Origin: Terrimesophilobacter sp964651535
GTDB taxonomy: Bacteria; Actinomycetota; Actinomycetes; Actinomycetales; Microbacteriaceae
Reading direction: 5' to 3'
NCBI GenBank assembly: GCA_964651535.1
Contig: CAZYYE010000001.1
Coordinates: 124,001 to 188,000, forward strand
DNA: 64,000 bases
Shown here: positions 1 through 9,093 of the stretch, piece after piece
How the letters are laid out: each line of letters starts with the position of its first letter
Position numbering within the stretch: the stretch's first letter is position 1
The notes under the pieces: model-generated
Told to the model about the DNA's origin: nothing
The model's input: the letters and a program-made list of their open reading frames with translations, nothing else
Database searches by the model: none
Position numbers and translations under genes: made by a program

Positions 1-999
1 CTTCAGGGCGCCGACGCCGTCGTCATCACGCCGAACGACGGCGTGGACGCAACCGTGGGCACTGTTACGGTGCCGGGGCCGACTGTCCCCGATCCGTCGC
101 CCGTCGTCAACATCGATGTCACCAACTGGTACCTGACCGGTTCGGTCGAAGTCACGAAGACGTTTGCGGGGGATGCCGGAGCGATCGACAAGTTCGCGCG
201 CAACCCGGTACCCGCGATCGAGTTCGAGTTCACCGTGAGCTGCATGAGGGATGGCGAAGCGGTCGTGATCCCTGGTGGCGGAGTTCGCACGGTCACCGCT
301 GCGTCGCCCGTCGCCGACTACACGGGGCTGGCCTCCGGCGCGGAGTGCACCCTGACGGAGACTCGTGCCGGTGGGGCGAGCTCAACGCGAATCCTGGACA
401 GCGCGGGCGCCGAGATCCTGGGCGGCACTTTCACGGTTGTCGTCGATGCGACCGTGCTTGCGACGGCCGATCAGGTTCAGCCTGAGCTGTCGGTGGAGAA
501 CACGTTCCGCTTTGCGGAGGTCGCCGCGGCCAAGGAGGTCGTGAACGCGGGAACCCTCGCGAGGGGGCCGTTCGAGTTCACGCTCGACTGCACTCTCGAC
601 GGGCGGGACATCGACGCCGCGGAGCCGGCGGCTCGTACCATCCGGGGTGGCGAGACGATCCTGTGGACGGAGCTCGCCGAGGGCGCTGACTGCACGATCG
701 CCGAAACCGACACGGGGGGCGCGACGAGGACGACGACGACCCTGACGGCGGCCGATGGCAGCACGGGAGCGCCCGTGAGCGGGCTTGTCGTCACGTTGCC
801 ATCCTTGCGCTGGACCGGAGCCTCCGCGCCGAATCGGATCGCATTCACGAACTCGTTCCGTCTCGCCTACACGGGGTCGAACGTGAACAGCGCTGCGCTC
901 ATCCTGTTCCCGGGCGGGCTTTTGCTGCTGGGTGGTTTGTTCCTCTGCCTGGCCGGAGGCAGGCGTCGCGACACTGGCCGGAGGCACGCGACGGAGTAG
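1..999 (+). CDS. Sortase-anchored surface protein with DUF5979-like domains (5' partial)
   Basis: The reading frame is open from the first base, so the N-terminus and signal peptide lie outside the window. Two related beta-rich modules of about 90 residues are visible, each with paired cysteines and a CTLTET or CTIAET signature. This pattern is typical of DUF5979 domains in actinobacterial surface and pilus-like proteins. The C-terminus has a class E type sorting signal LAYTG (862-876), a hydrophobic segment and an Arg-rich tail (GGRRRDTGRR). Inference: the protein is exported and covalently attached to peptidoglycan; ligand unknown. Its TAG stop forms part of the -10 box of the next gene. 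Confidence 0.8.
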   Translation, partial: LQGADAVVITPNDGVDATVGTVTVPGPTVPDPSPVVNIDVTNWYLTGSVEVTKTFAGDAGAIDKFARNPVPAIEFEFTVSCMRDGEAVVIPGGGVRTVTAASPVADYTGLASGAECTLTETRAGGASSTRILDSAGAEILGGTFTVVVDATVLATADQVQPELSVENTFRFAEVAAAKEVVNAGTLARGPFEFTLDCTLDGRDIDAAEPAARTIRGGETILWTELAEGADCTIAETDTGGATRTTTTLTAADGSTGAPVSGLVVTLPSLRWTGASAPNRIAFTNSFRLAYTGSNVNSAALILFPGGLLLLGGLFLCLAGGRRRDTGRRHATE

Positions 1000-1002
1000 C
1001 GT
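997..1002 (+). promoter_or_regulatory. -10 box (TAGCGT) of the SpoU methyltransferase gene
   Basis: TAGCGT lies 7 nt before the ATG at 1010 and there is no Shine-Dalgarno, which suggests a leaderless transcript. The first three bases are the stop codon of the upstream gene. Confidence 0.5.
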
Positions 1003-1009
1003 TGATGCC

Positions 1010-1633
1010 ATGGACCACCCCGAGCAGTCGACGCACGGGGTGGGTCCGTGGCAGGGCGAGTTGCCGACCGGGAGAGAATACGATCCCGAGCTCCTTCAGC
1101 GCGGCGACACGCGAAACGTCATCGACAAGTACCGGTACTGGCGGATGGACGCGATCGTCGCCGATCTCGACACGCGGCGGCATCCCTTTCACGTCGCCAT
1201 CGAGAATTGGCAGCACGACCTCAACATCGGTTCGATCGTGCGCAGCGCCAACGCATTCGCGGCGGAGTCCGTGCACATTATCGGCCGGAGGCGTTGGAAC
1301 AAGCGGGGGGCCATGGTGACGGATCGTTACCAACACGTGCTCCAGCATCCTGACGTCGCGACGTTCGCCGAGTGGGCGGCCGCCGAGAAACTGCCGGTCA
1401 TCGGAATCGACAACGTGCCGGGGAGCGTCATCATCGAGACGTTCGACTTCCCGAAACGCTGCGTGCTCTTGTTCGGCCAGGAGGGCCCGGGACTTTCCGC
1501 CGAAGCGATCGCGGCGTCGGAGGCGATCGTGGAGATCAGTCAGTTCGGTTCGACCCGTTCGCTCAACGCCTCGGCAGCAGCAGCAGTGGCCATGCACGCG
1601 TGGGTTCTGCAACACGTGGAGTTTGCTCGTTAG
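1010..1633 (+). CDS. TrmH/SpoU-family RNA 2'-O-methyltransferase
   Basis: The 207-residue protein carries the three SPOUT knot motifs: NIGSIVRSANAF near residue 64, LLFGQEGPGLS near 155, and the C-terminal TRSLNASAAAAVAMH. These bind S-adenosylmethionine and form the trefoil knot. The family methylates ribose 2'-OH in tRNA or rRNA; the target cannot be read from the sequence. There is no extra N-terminal substrate-binding domain beyond about 60 residues. The ATG at 1010 is preferred over upstream in-frame codons because it avoids overlap with the surface-protein gene and sits 7 nt after a TAGCGT -10 box. Confidence 0.88.
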   Translation: MDHPEQSTHGVGPWQGELPTGREYDPELLQRGDTRNVIDKYRYWRMDAIVADLDTRRHPFHVAIENWQHDLNIGSIVRSANAFAAESVHIIGRRRWNKRGAMVTDRYQHVLQHPDVATFAEWAAAEKLPVIGIDNVPGSVIIETFDFPKRCVLLFGQEGPGLSAEAIAASEAIVEISQFGSTRSLNASAAAAVAMHAWVLQHVEFAR

Positions 1634-1684
1634 CGCTCGATACACTGGGGTGTAATCCCCCACCAATCGAAAGGGATGTTTGCC

Positions 1685-2971
1685 ATGCCCGCCATCGTAT
1701 TGATCGGCGCCCAGTGGGGCGATGAAGGCAAGGGGAAGGCGACCGACCTTCTCGGCGATCGCATCGACTATGTCGTGAAGTTCAACGGCGGCAACAACGC
1801 GGGCCACACCGTGGTCATCGGATCGGAGAAGTACGCACTGCACCTGTTGCCGTCGGGCATCCTGACCGACGGCGTCGTCCCTGTGATCGCCAATGGTGTC
1901 GTGATCGACCTTGCCGTGCTGTTCGACGAGCTGGATGCGCTGAGCGCGCGAGGCGTCGACGTGTCGCGCCTGCTCGTGAGCGCGAACGCCCACATCATCA
2001 CGACGTACCACCGTACGCTCGACAAGGTCACGGAGCGTTTCCTCGGCAAACGGCAGATCGGCACGACGGGGCGCGGAATCGGTCCGGCGTACGCCGACAA
2101 GATCAATCGGGTCGGCATCCGCATCCAGGACCTGTTCGACGAGAACATCCTGCGCCAGAAGGTGGAGGGTGCGCTCGAACAGAAGAACCAGATTCTGGCG
2201 AAGATCTACAATCGTCGCGCCGTCACGATCGATGAAGTCGTCGAGGAACTGCTTTCGTTCGCTGAGCGGCTGAAGCCCATGGTGTCGGACACCGCGCTCG
2301 AGCTGAACAGGGCCCTGGATTCCGGCAAAACGGTGCTGTTCGAGGGCGGTCAGGCGACGATGCTGGATGTCGACCACGGCACATATCCGTTCGTGACGTC
2401 CTCGAACGCGACGAGCGGCGGCGCCGCGACCGGCTCAGGGGTGGCGCCGAACCGTTTCGATCGGGTCATCGGCGTCGTGAAGGCGTATACGACGCGCGTC
2501 GGCGCCGGACCGTTCCCGACTGAGCTGTTCGACGAGTGGGGCGAGTTCCTGACCGAGAAGGGCGCGGAGTTCGGCACGACGACCGGGCGGGTGCGGCGCT
2601 GCGGCTGGTACGACGCGCCGATGGCGCGGTATGCCTCGCGCATCAACGGGGTTACCGACTTCGTGCTCACGAAACTCGATGTGCTCACCGGCATCGAGAG
2701 CATCCCCGTATGCGTCGCGTACGAGATCGAGGGGGTGCGAGTCGATGAGATGCCGGTGTCCCAGACCGACTTCCACCACGCGGTGCCCATTTACGAGAAC
2801 TTCCCAGGCTGGACCGAGGACATCACGGGCGTGCGCGAGTTCGACGACCTGCCGAAGAATGCGCGCGACTACGTGCTCGCCCTCGAAGCGATGAGCGGCT
2901 CGCGGATCTCGGCGATCGGCGTCGGACCCGGTCGCGAGGCTATCGTCGTGCGCCACGACCTCGTCGGCTAG
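1685..2971 (+). CDS. purA: Adenylosuccinate synthase
   Basis: PurA condenses IMP and aspartate, using GTP, to adenylosuccinate, the first step from IMP to AMP. The 428 residues match the usual bacterial length. Visible signatures are GAQWGDEGKGK at the N-terminus (P-loop-like, with the catalytic Asp), FNGGNNAGHT, GTTGRGIGPAYADK, TRVGAGPFPTEL, TTTGRVRRCGWYD and LTKLDVLTG. The ATG at 1685 is chosen over the ATG at 1676 because AAAGGG at 1670-1675 abuts the latter but is well spaced for the former, and MPAIVLIGAQWG is the canonical start. It is the first of eight purine genes in the window. Confidence 0.97.
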   Translation: MPAIVLIGAQWGDEGKGKATDLLGDRIDYVVKFNGGNNAGHTVVIGSEKYALHLLPSGILTDGVVPVIANGVVIDLAVLFDELDALSARGVDVSRLLVSANAHIITTYHRTLDKVTERFLGKRQIGTTGRGIGPAYADKINRVGIRIQDLFDENILRQKVEGALEQKNQILAKIYNRRAVTIDEVVEELLSFAERLKPMVSDTALELNRALDSGKTVLFEGGQATMLDVDHGTYPFVTSSNATSGGAATGSGVAPNRFDRVIGVVKAYTTRVGAGPFPTELFDEWGEFLTEKGAEFGTTTGRVRRCGWYDAPMARYASRINGVTDFVLTKLDVLTGIESIPVCVAYEIEGVRVDEMPVSQTDFHHAVPIYENFPGWTEDITGVREFDDLPKNARDYVLALEAMSGSRISAIGVGPGREAIVVRHDLVG

Positions 2972-3222
2972 CAGGACCTCGAGAGCGAAGGCGTCATCTG
3001 ACTAATCGGCGTCTGACGTCCGCAATTCAGGCAGTTTGTTCACGCAGGCATTCAAAATTGCCGAAAGTATGGGCTTTGCCGTCGGCAAGGTCTGCGTTCT
3101 GCCTGAGTTGCGAACCGTCCCAGCCGGATTTGCCGGGAAGTGGGTTGGCCTGGATCGCGGGGCGACCCCAGCCAGGAACGTGCCGCTCCCAGACGCCGCA
3201 CGAGAGTAGGCACGGGCGACAG

Positions 3223-3819
3223 TTAGACCACGCTGAATCCGTCCGGTAGGGGCAGTCTTCCGGTCAGGGCGAGGAGCACTGGTTCGCCACTGCCGCCGCG
3301 TGCGGCGATGCGTGCCGCGAGGGCCGCCGAGTCGGACACAGCCTCCACCGGGAGGAAGTGCGGGACGCCTGCAGCGCGCGCGAGGTCCATCGTGTGCACC
3401 ACCAGCTCGAAGGTTCTGGTTCGAAGGTATTCCGCAAGCGGAATGGTTCTGCCGCCCACGACCGACACAATCCGATTCGCAGGTTGGGCTGCGATGGAGG
3501 CCAACGCGCGATCGAGCGCGCCGGCGACAAGGCGTTGCGGATCGTCGCCCAGTTGCTCGCCGGCCGCCACTGCGTCGCCGCTCACCGACGCGTCGTGGAG
3601 GCCGAGAAAGTAGCTCTCGGCATCGGGGCAGCCTGCACGCTCCGGGGGCGGCGCGGAAACATACTCCGTGACGGTGAAGATCGCACGCGCCGTGTGCCCG
3701 GCCAGGCTGCGAATCGTCCACACGCCGAGCCCCGGCTCATTCCATTGCGTGGCGCTGATTCGGCCGAGCACGTCCAGAAATGCGCGGGCTGCGCCCTCGA
3801 ATGTCGCGACATTCTTCAT
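3223..3819 (-). CDS. Maleylpyruvate isomerase-like / DinB-fold metal-binding protein
   Basis: This 198-residue protein has the architecture of the mycothiol-dependent maleylpyruvate isomerase N-terminal domain family. A helical bundle is visible with W-[ST]-[IV]-R-S-L-A-G-H-T near residue 37 and F-E-L-V-V-H-T-M-D-L-A-R-A near 145; the His and Glu residues are the expected divalent-metal ligands. Many actinobacterial members are uncharacterised and may use mycothiol in thiol-dependent isomerisation or detoxification. The ATG at 3819 is chosen (GACGAT lies 7 nt upstream); ATG at 3828 is an alternative. It is divergent from the acetyltransferase gene. Confidence 0.7.
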   Translation of the reverse strand: MKNVATFEGAARAFLDVLGRISATQWNEPGLGVWTIRSLAGHTARAIFTVTEYVSAPPPERAGCPDAESYFLGLHDASVSGDAVAAGEQLGDDPQRLVAGALDRALASIAAQPANRIVSVVGGRTIPLAEYLRTRTFELVVHTMDLARAAGVPHFLPVEAVSDSAALAARIAARGGSGEPVLLALTGRLPLPDGFSVV

Positions 3820-3846
3820 GAGTCCCATCGTCGCACCACAAAGTGC

Positions 3847-3852
3847 CAGAAT
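3847..3852 (+). promoter_or_regulatory. -10 box (CAGAAT) of the GNAT gene
   Basis: CAGAAT lies exactly 6 nt before the GTG at 3859 with no Shine-Dalgarno, so the transcript is probably leaderless. Confidence 0.4.
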
Positions 3853-3858
3853 CGATGC

Positions 3859-4497
3859 GTGACTGCACTCCGGCCGGAACCCGCCACGCTCACGGGTTCG
3901 TTCATCCGGTTGGAGCCCTTCAGCGGGGCGCACGTTCCCGGGCTCTTCGAAGCGATCGCGCAGAAGTCTGTCTTCGAGTTCGGGTTCGGCGGCGGCCTTG
4001 CGGCCCTGCCGGAGTCACTCGAAGAGTTCGAACGGTGGATTGCCGCCAGAAACAACCCGAACAACAACCCGTTTACCGTGGTCGTGGCAGGTGGGCCGCG
4101 CGACGGCACGATCGTGGGGACGACGACACTGGGCGATTTCGACGTCGAGAGAGAATCCACCCACATCGGCTGGACCGCGTACGACCCGAGAGTCTGGGGC
4201 ACGGCGGTCAACCCCGAGGCGAAACTGCTGCTCCTGAAACTCGCATTCGACTCCGGATTCGGGCGCGTGAAAATCCAGACGGACGAAGTGAACATTCGCT
4301 CCAGGACCGCGATCGAGGCGCTTGGCGCAACATTCGAAGGCATCGTGCGCCGCGAACAGCCCCGGGCCGACGGAACATGGCGGGACACGGCGATGTACTC
4401 GGTGATCGTCGACGAGTGGCCGGATGTGCGTTCGCGACTCGAGAAGCGACTCGCGGAGTTCGACGGGCGTCCCGTGCTGTTTCGAACGCCACGATAG
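3859..4497 (+). CDS. GNAT-family N-acetyltransferase (RimJ/RimL-like)
   Basis: The 212-residue product resembles RimJ/RimL type GNAT enzymes, which transfer acetyl from acetyl-CoA to an amine, often a protein N-terminus or an antibiotic. The fold elements visible are an early beta strand (GSFIRLEPFSGAHVPGL), the central strand GTTTLGDFDV, the conserved IGWTAYDPRVWGTAVNPEAKLLLLKLAF helix region, and GRVKIQTDEVNIRSRTAIEALGA near residue 140, the usual N-x-R-S-x-x-A-x-E-x-x-G signature. The substrate is unknown. The GTG start at 3859 is set by the -10 box; a longer upstream extension would run through the opposite-strand gene. Confidence 0.82.
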   Translation: MTALRPEPATLTGSFIRLEPFSGAHVPGLFEAIAQKSVFEFGFGGGLAALPESLEEFERWIAARNNPNNNPFTVVVAGGPRDGTIVGTTTLGDFDVERESTHIGWTAYDPRVWGTAVNPEAKLLLLKLAFDSGFGRVKIQTDEVNIRSRTAIEALGATFEGIVRREQPRADGTWRDTAMYSVIVDEWPDVRSRLEKRLAEFDGRPVLFRTPR

Positions 4498-4514
4498 CGC
4501 GCCAGCGCGCACTG

Positions 4515-4520
4515 TAGTGT
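4515..4520 (+). promoter_or_regulatory. -10 box (TAGTGT) of the DMT transporter gene
   Basis: TAGTGT lies 6 nt before the GTG at 4527 and no Shine-Dalgarno is present; a leaderless start is likely. Confidence 0.5.
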
Positions 4521-4526
4521 CTATCT

Positions 4527-5450
4527 GTGAGTGAGACCATTGCCGGCGCGAAAAAGTACGGCGTCCTCATCCAATTCCTGCTCATGGGTCTGGTGTGGGG
4601 TTCCAGCTTTTTGTTCATGAAGGTCGCGCTCGACGGCGTGTTCTTCGCCCAGATCGCCTGGTCGCGCGAGATCCTCGGTGCCCTCACTCTCGGCATCATC
4701 ATGGTGATAGGGCGCCATCGGCTGCCTCGCGAACCGATCGTCTACTTCCATTTCTTCGTCATCGCGATCACGAATGCGGTCATCCCGCACCTGCTGTTCG
4801 CGTGGGCCCAGCAGCACGTGTCCACAGGGCTTGCGGCGATCTATAATTCGCTCACCCCCATCGCCACGGCAGTGCTCGCCGCCGTCGTGTTCCGCGTCGA
4901 ACGGCTGGGTCGCGGTCAGAAGCTCGGAGTCGGAATCGGTCTGGTCGGTGTGCTCATCATCATCGCGCCGTGGCAGTACACGGACCTGAGCGGCGACCTG
5001 TGGGGGCAACTCGCGTGCATCGTCGCGGCAAGCTCGTACGGCGTGGCGATCGGATACCTGCGCAAATTCATCAGTCCGCGGCCGATTGCGGGAACGACGG
5101 TGGCGTTCATGACCATCGGCACTGCCGGTGTGATCATGCTGGCGCTCACTCCGTTCATTGCCCTCGGTCCGGTGAACCTGACCTTCCCCGTCATCGCCTC
5201 GCTCGTCATGCTCGGCGCCGTCGGCACGGGGATCGCCTACATCTGGAACATTGCGGTGCTGCGCGCGTGGGGTCCGACAAATGTTTCCACCGTCACCTAC
5301 ATGATCCCGGTTGTCGCCGTCGTGCTCGGCTTTCTGGTGCTTGGAGAGACACTGTCCTGGAACGAGCCGGCGGGTGCGGCACTCGTGCTGCTCGGCATCC
5401 TGTTCACCCAGCAACGACTGCGGGTCGGTCGACGCGCGACGCTCGCTTAA
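4527..5450 (+). CDS. DMT-superfamily transporter (EamA family)
   Basis: The 307-residue membrane protein has ten predicted hydrophobic segments arranged as two EamA repeats. The first begins LIQFLLMGLVWGSSFLFMKVAL and the second starts near residue 155 (LWGQLACIVAASSYGVAIGYL). The family exports or imports small metabolites such as amino acids or purines; the substrate cannot be inferred here. The glycine-rich LVWGSSFLFMK and the proline in FLVLGETLSWNEPAGAALVLLG are typical EamA positions. It is one of three intact and one broken DMT genes in the window and stands alone ahead of the chorismate mutase gene. Confidence 0.85.
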   Translation: MSETIAGAKKYGVLIQFLLMGLVWGSSFLFMKVALDGVFFAQIAWSREILGALTLGIIMVIGRHRLPREPIVYFHFFVIAITNAVIPHLLFAWAQQHVSTGLAAIYNSLTPIATAVLAAVVFRVERLGRGQKLGVGIGLVGVLIIIAPWQYTDLSGDLWGQLACIVAASSYGVAIGYLRKFISPRPIAGTTVAFMTIGTAGVIMLALTPFIALGPVNLTFPVIASLVMLGAVGTGIAYIWNIAVLRAWGPTNVSTVTYMIPVVAVVLGFLVLGETLSWNEPAGAALVLLGILFTQQRLRVGRRATLA

Positions 5451-5456
5451 GGGAAG

Positions 5457-5462
5457 TACCCT
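5457..5462 (+). promoter_or_regulatory. -10 box (TACCCT) of the chorismate mutase gene
   Basis: TACCCT lies 6 nt before the ATG at 5469 with no Shine-Dalgarno. Confidence 0.5.
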
Positions 5463-5468
5463 CTAAAG

Positions 5469-5822
5469 ATGGCCGACGAGCGAGGTGCCCAGGAACCGCA
5501 GGACGACTCAGGGCGGCGTGACGTCCTGAACGTGCTCGATGGAATCCGCTTGAGCATCGACAACATCGACGCCGCGCTCATTCACTTGCTCGCCGAAAGG
5601 TTCCGGTTCACGCAGCAGGTGGGGAGGCTGAAGGCCGCGAACGGCCTTCCCCCATCCGACCCGGAGCGCGAGAAAGTGCAGATCGCGCGCCTGAGGGCGC
5701 TCGCGGTCGAGAGTCGACTTGATCCGGCGTTCGCCGAAAAGTGGTTCAACTTCGTGGTGGCCGAGGTCATCCACCACCACGAGCAAATCGCCTCGACGGG
5801 CACCATCGAGACTCAGCCGTAG
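5469..5822 (+). CDS. Chorismate mutase (AroQ class)
   Basis: The 117-residue all-helical protein matches AroQ chorismate mutases, which convert chorismate to prephenate for phenylalanine and tyrosine synthesis. The first helix contains LDGIRLSIDNIDAALIHLLAERFR with the conserved Arg, Asp and LLAER. The middle helix carries QQVGRLKAANGLPPSDPERE, in which the Lys and Arg contact the substrate carboxylates. No signal peptide is present, so it is cytoplasmic rather than the secreted AroQ-gamma type. Its stop codon overlaps the GTG of the following SDR gene by one base, which indicates co-transcription. Confidence 0.92.
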   Translation: MADERGAQEPQDDSGRRDVLNVLDGIRLSIDNIDAALIHLLAERFRFTQQVGRLKAANGLPPSDPEREKVQIARLRALAVESRLDPAFAEKWFNFVVAEVIHHHEQIASTGTIETQP

Positions 5823-6745
5823 TGGCGCGCTCGGATCCCCGTAACCTTCCCTCGCAGGCGGGCAGGACCTTCGTCGTCACGGGCGGCAGCAGCGGCATCG
5901 GTTACTTCGCCGCGGAGCAACTGGCCGGCGCGGGCGCGCAGGTCATCCTGGCCGCGCGATCGGAGGCGAAAGCGGATGCCGCGGCGGGCTCCATCCGAAG
6001 CCGCATCCCGGATGCCGAGATCGGATTCGCGAGGCTGGACCTGTCCTCGCTCGACTCGGTGCGCGACGCCGCCGCGGAGCTCAACCGGCTCGACCGAATC
6101 GACGGACTTCTGGAGAACGCCGCAGTGATCCTGGCGGGCAGGAAGCGGCGCGTCACCGCGGACGGCCACGAACTCACGTTCGGGACGAACCACCTCGGAC
6201 ACTTCGCCCTCACCGCGCTCGTCTACCCGACGCTTGCGCAGACGCCGGGCAGCCGCATCGTCACGATGGGCAGCGGCTCCACACGGCTCGTGACTCTTCG
6301 GGCGGACGATCTGCAGAGCGAGAAACGCTACTCCTCGTTCTCGAGCTACGCGCTGTCGAAGCACGCGACGCAAGCGTTCGGCTTCGAGCTGGACCGGCGG
6401 TTGCGGGCCGCCGGAAGCTCGGTGACCGCGCTCGTTGCGCATCCGGGGGGCGCGCAGGACGGCCTCACTTCGTTCCGCTCCGGCGTCAATGAGCCGACGG
6501 TGGCGCAACGGTTTCTCGCAGGGCTCTCCTTCGTCGCGGGAGGGAGCAAGGAGGCGGCAGCGTGGCCTCTTGTGCGAGCGGCGACCGATCCGGGTGCCGT
6601 GGGCGGTCAGTACTGGGGGCGCACGACGCCCATCTTCGGCCGGCCGGTGCTCAACACCCCGGTCGCGTCGAGCCACTCCGCCCAGTTCGGCGAAGGGCTG
6701 TGGTCGCTCTCGGAGAACTGGACAGGAATCCCGTTCCCCGTGTGA
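5822..6745 (+). CDS. Short-chain dehydrogenase/reductase
   Basis: The 307-residue protein has the classical NAD(P) motif TGGSSGIGYFAAEQL near residue 20, an NNAG-equivalent ENAAVI, a catalytic Ser in VTMGSGSTRL and the YxxxK active site as SSYALSKHATQAFG. Overall it resembles the retinol dehydrogenase / WW-oxidoreductase type SDRs. Substrate unknown. Start GTG 5822 overlaps the chorismate mutase stop (TAGTG), so translation is probably coupled. No role in aromatic synthesis follows from this arrangement alone. It is convergent with purL. Confidence 0.85.
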   Translation: MARSDPRNLPSQAGRTFVVTGGSSGIGYFAAEQLAGAGAQVILAARSEAKADAAAGSIRSRIPDAEIGFARLDLSSLDSVRDAAAELNRLDRIDGLLENAAVILAGRKRRVTADGHELTFGTNHLGHFALTALVYPTLAQTPGSRIVTMGSGSTRLVTLRADDLQSEKRYSSFSSYALSKHATQAFGFELDRRLRAAGSSVTALVAHPGGAQDGLTSFRSGVNEPTVAQRFLAGLSFVAGGSKEAAAWPLVRAATDPGAVGGQYWGRTTPIFGRPVLNTPVASSHSAQFGEGLWSLSENWTGIPFPV

Positions 6746-6755
6746 CGCTAGTGCT

Positions 6756-9029
6756 TCAGGAAAACGCGGCAGGAAGCGTAGCCGTGTGCACTTCCCGCAA
6801 CTCGGCAATGTCGACCGTGAACAGGTCCTGTACCTCGAGCGCTGGCGACAGTTTGTCGGTCACGCCGATGCGGAGCACCGGGTAACCGCGGCCTTCGCAC
6901 AGGCCCTGGAATTTCACGTCGTCCTCGCGCGACACGCTCACGATCACGCGACCCGTGGACTCGCTGAACAGTGCAGTTGTGACATCTACGCCGTCCCGCT
7001 GCAGTATCTCGTCGAGCCACACCCGGGCACCGACCCCGAAGCGCAGCACACTCTCGGCGAGGGCCTGCGCGAGGCCGCCGTCGGAGAGGTCGTGGGCTGA
7101 AGCGATGAGCGACTCGTGAGCACCCGCGGCCAGAAGCGCGGCAAGCTTCTTCTCCCGCGCGAGGTCGACGGCCGGCGGCCTGCCGCCCAGGTGATTGTGG
7201 ATCGTGCCCGCCCACGCCGAACCGTCGAGTTCCTCGGATGTCGTCCCGAGCAGGTAGATGTTGTTGCCCTCGTCCTGCCAGCCGCTCGGCACCCGTCGGG
7301 CCACGTCATCGATCACACCGAGCACCGCAACCACCGGGGTCGGATGGATGGGCGCGTCGCCGGTCTGGTTGTAGAAGCTCACGTTGCCGCCAGTGACCGG
7401 GATCTCGAGCTCGAGGCATCCGTCGGCGAGGCCTTCGACCGCGCGGGAGAACTGCCACATGACCTCAGGGTCCTCGGGCGAACCGAAGTTCAGGCAGTCG
7501 GAGACGGCGGCGGGCACCGCGCCGGTGACGGCGACGTTGCGGTACGCCTCCGCGAGGGCGAGACGCGCGCCCTCGTACGGGTCGAGCTGCGCGTAACGCC
7601 CGTTGGCATCCGCGGCGATCGCGAAACCGAGGCCGCTGGATTCGTCGACGCGGATCATGCCGCCGTCGTCGGGGAAGCTGAGCGCCGTGTTGCCGCCGAC
7701 GTAGCGGTCGTACTGGTCGGTGATCCACGCTTTCGACGCGAGGTTCGGGGAGCCGAGCAACTGAAGGAACTGTCCGCGCAGCACGTCCGGGTCGCTCGAG
7801 CGCGGCAGCGCGGATGCCGAGTCGGCCTGCAGCCCATCGAGCCAGCTGGGGTAGGCAACGGGCCGCTCGTACACGGGACCGTCGACCGCAACCGTGCTCG
7901 GGTCCACGTTGACGATCTCCTCGCCGTGCCAGTTGATGATGAGGCGCTCGGTGTCGGTGACCTCGCCGAGCACGCTCGATTCGACATCCCACTTCGCGGT
8001 GACGGCGAGGAACGCGTCGAGCTTGTCGGGGTGCACGATCGCCATCATGCGCTCCTGGCTCTCCGACATGAGGATCTCCTCCGGCGTGAGGGTCGAGTCG
8101 CGCAGCAGCACGCGGTCGAGTTCGATGTACATTCCGCCGTCGCCATTGGCGGCGAGTTCGCTCGTCGCGCAGCTGATGCCGGCGGCGCCCAGATCCTGGA
8201 TGCCCTCCACGAGTTCGCCCGCGAACAGCTCGAGGCAGCACTCGATGAGGACTTTCTCCGCAAACGGGTCGCCGACCTGCACCGCCGGGCGCTTGGTCGG
8301 GCCGCCTTCCGAGAAACTGTCTGAGGCAAGGATGGATGCACCGCCGATCCCATCGCCGCCCGTGCGCGCCCCGAACAGCACGACCTTGTTGCCGACGCCG
8401 CGCGCGTTCGCGAGGTGCAGGTCCTCGTGACGAAGCACTCCGACGGCGAGCGCATTCACGAGCGGGTTGTCCTGGTAGCAGGAGTCGAAATAGGTCTCCC
8501 CGCCGATGTTCGGGAGTCCGAGGCAGTTGCCGTAGAAACTGATCCCGCCGACGACGCCGTGTACGACGCGCGCGGTGTCCGGGTGGTCAATCGCACCGAA
8601 GCGAAGCTGGTCCATGACGGCAACCGGCCGGGCCCCCATCGAGATGATGTCGCGCACGATCCCGCCGACTCCGGTCGCGGCGCCCTGGAACGGCTCGATG
8701 AACGATGGATGATTGTGGCTCTCGACCTTGAACGTCACCGCCCAGCCTTCGCCGATGTCGACGACGCCCGCGTTCTCGCCCATGCCGACCATGAGGTTCT
8801 CGCGCATCTTCGGCGTGACCTTTTCGCCGAACTGGCGCAGGTAAATCTTGGAGCTTTTGTAGGAGCAGTGCTCGCTCCACATGACCGAGTACATCGCGAG
8901 TTCGCCGCTCGTGGGGCGGCGACCGAGGATCTCCCGGATGCGGGCGTACTCGTCCGGCTTCAGGCCGAGCGCGGCGAACGGCTGCTCGTGGTCGGGGGTC
9001 GCAAGGGCGTTGGCCACGGAATCGGTCAC
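6756..9029 (-). CDS. purL: Phosphoribosylformylglycinamidine synthase subunit PurL
   Basis: PurL is the synthetase subunit that converts FGAR to FGAM with ATP and ammonia delivered from PurQ; PurS bridges the two. The 757 residues are the length of the small, three-subunit PurL type. Recognisable signatures are MYSVMWSEHCSYKSSK (residues 42-57), NAGVVDIGEGWAVTFKVESH, GGIVRDIISMGARPVAVMD, DLGAAGISCATSE and FYNQTGDAPIHPTPVVAVLG. GTG 9029 is preceded by AGGAG at 11 nt. The purQ-purS pair lies 10.5 kb away on the same strand, so the genes are co-oriented but not in one operon. Confidence 0.97.
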   Translation of the reverse strand: MTDSVANALATPDHEQPFAALGLKPDEYARIREILGRRPTSGELAMYSVMWSEHCSYKSSKIYLRQFGEKVTPKMRENLMVGMGENAGVVDIGEGWAVTFKVESHNHPSFIEPFQGAATGVGGIVRDIISMGARPVAVMDQLRFGAIDHPDTARVVHGVVGGISFYGNCLGLPNIGGETYFDSCYQDNPLVNALAVGVLRHEDLHLANARGVGNKVVLFGARTGGDGIGGASILASDSFSEGGPTKRPAVQVGDPFAEKVLIECCLELFAGELVEGIQDLGAAGISCATSELAANGDGGMYIELDRVLLRDSTLTPEEILMSESQERMMAIVHPDKLDAFLAVTAKWDVESSVLGEVTDTERLIINWHGEEIVNVDPSTVAVDGPVYERPVAYPSWLDGLQADSASALPRSSDPDVLRGQFLQLLGSPNLASKAWITDQYDRYVGGNTALSFPDDGGMIRVDESSGLGFAIAADANGRYAQLDPYEGARLALAEAYRNVAVTGAVPAAVSDCLNFGSPEDPEVMWQFSRAVEGLADGCLELEIPVTGGNVSFYNQTGDAPIHPTPVVAVLGVIDDVARRVPSGWQDEGNNIYLLGTTSEELDGSAWAGTIHNHLGGRPPAVDLAREKKLAALLAAGAHESLIASAHDLSDGGLAQALAESVLRFGVGARVWLDEILQRDGVDVTTALFSESTGRVIVSVSREDDVKFQGLCEGRGYPVLRIGVTDKLSPALEVQDLFTVDIAELREVHTATLPAAFS

Positions 9030-9093
9030 AGCGCAAAACTCCTGAAGGAAGGGGGATGCCGAACAACTCCAGCCTAGTTGCCGCGCCCCCTGC

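Noticed and set aside
3358..3858. 5' extension of the GNAT reading frame
   Set aside because: The extra 167 codons are antisense to the maleylpyruvate-isomerase-like gene; the GTG at 3859 has a properly spaced -10 box.
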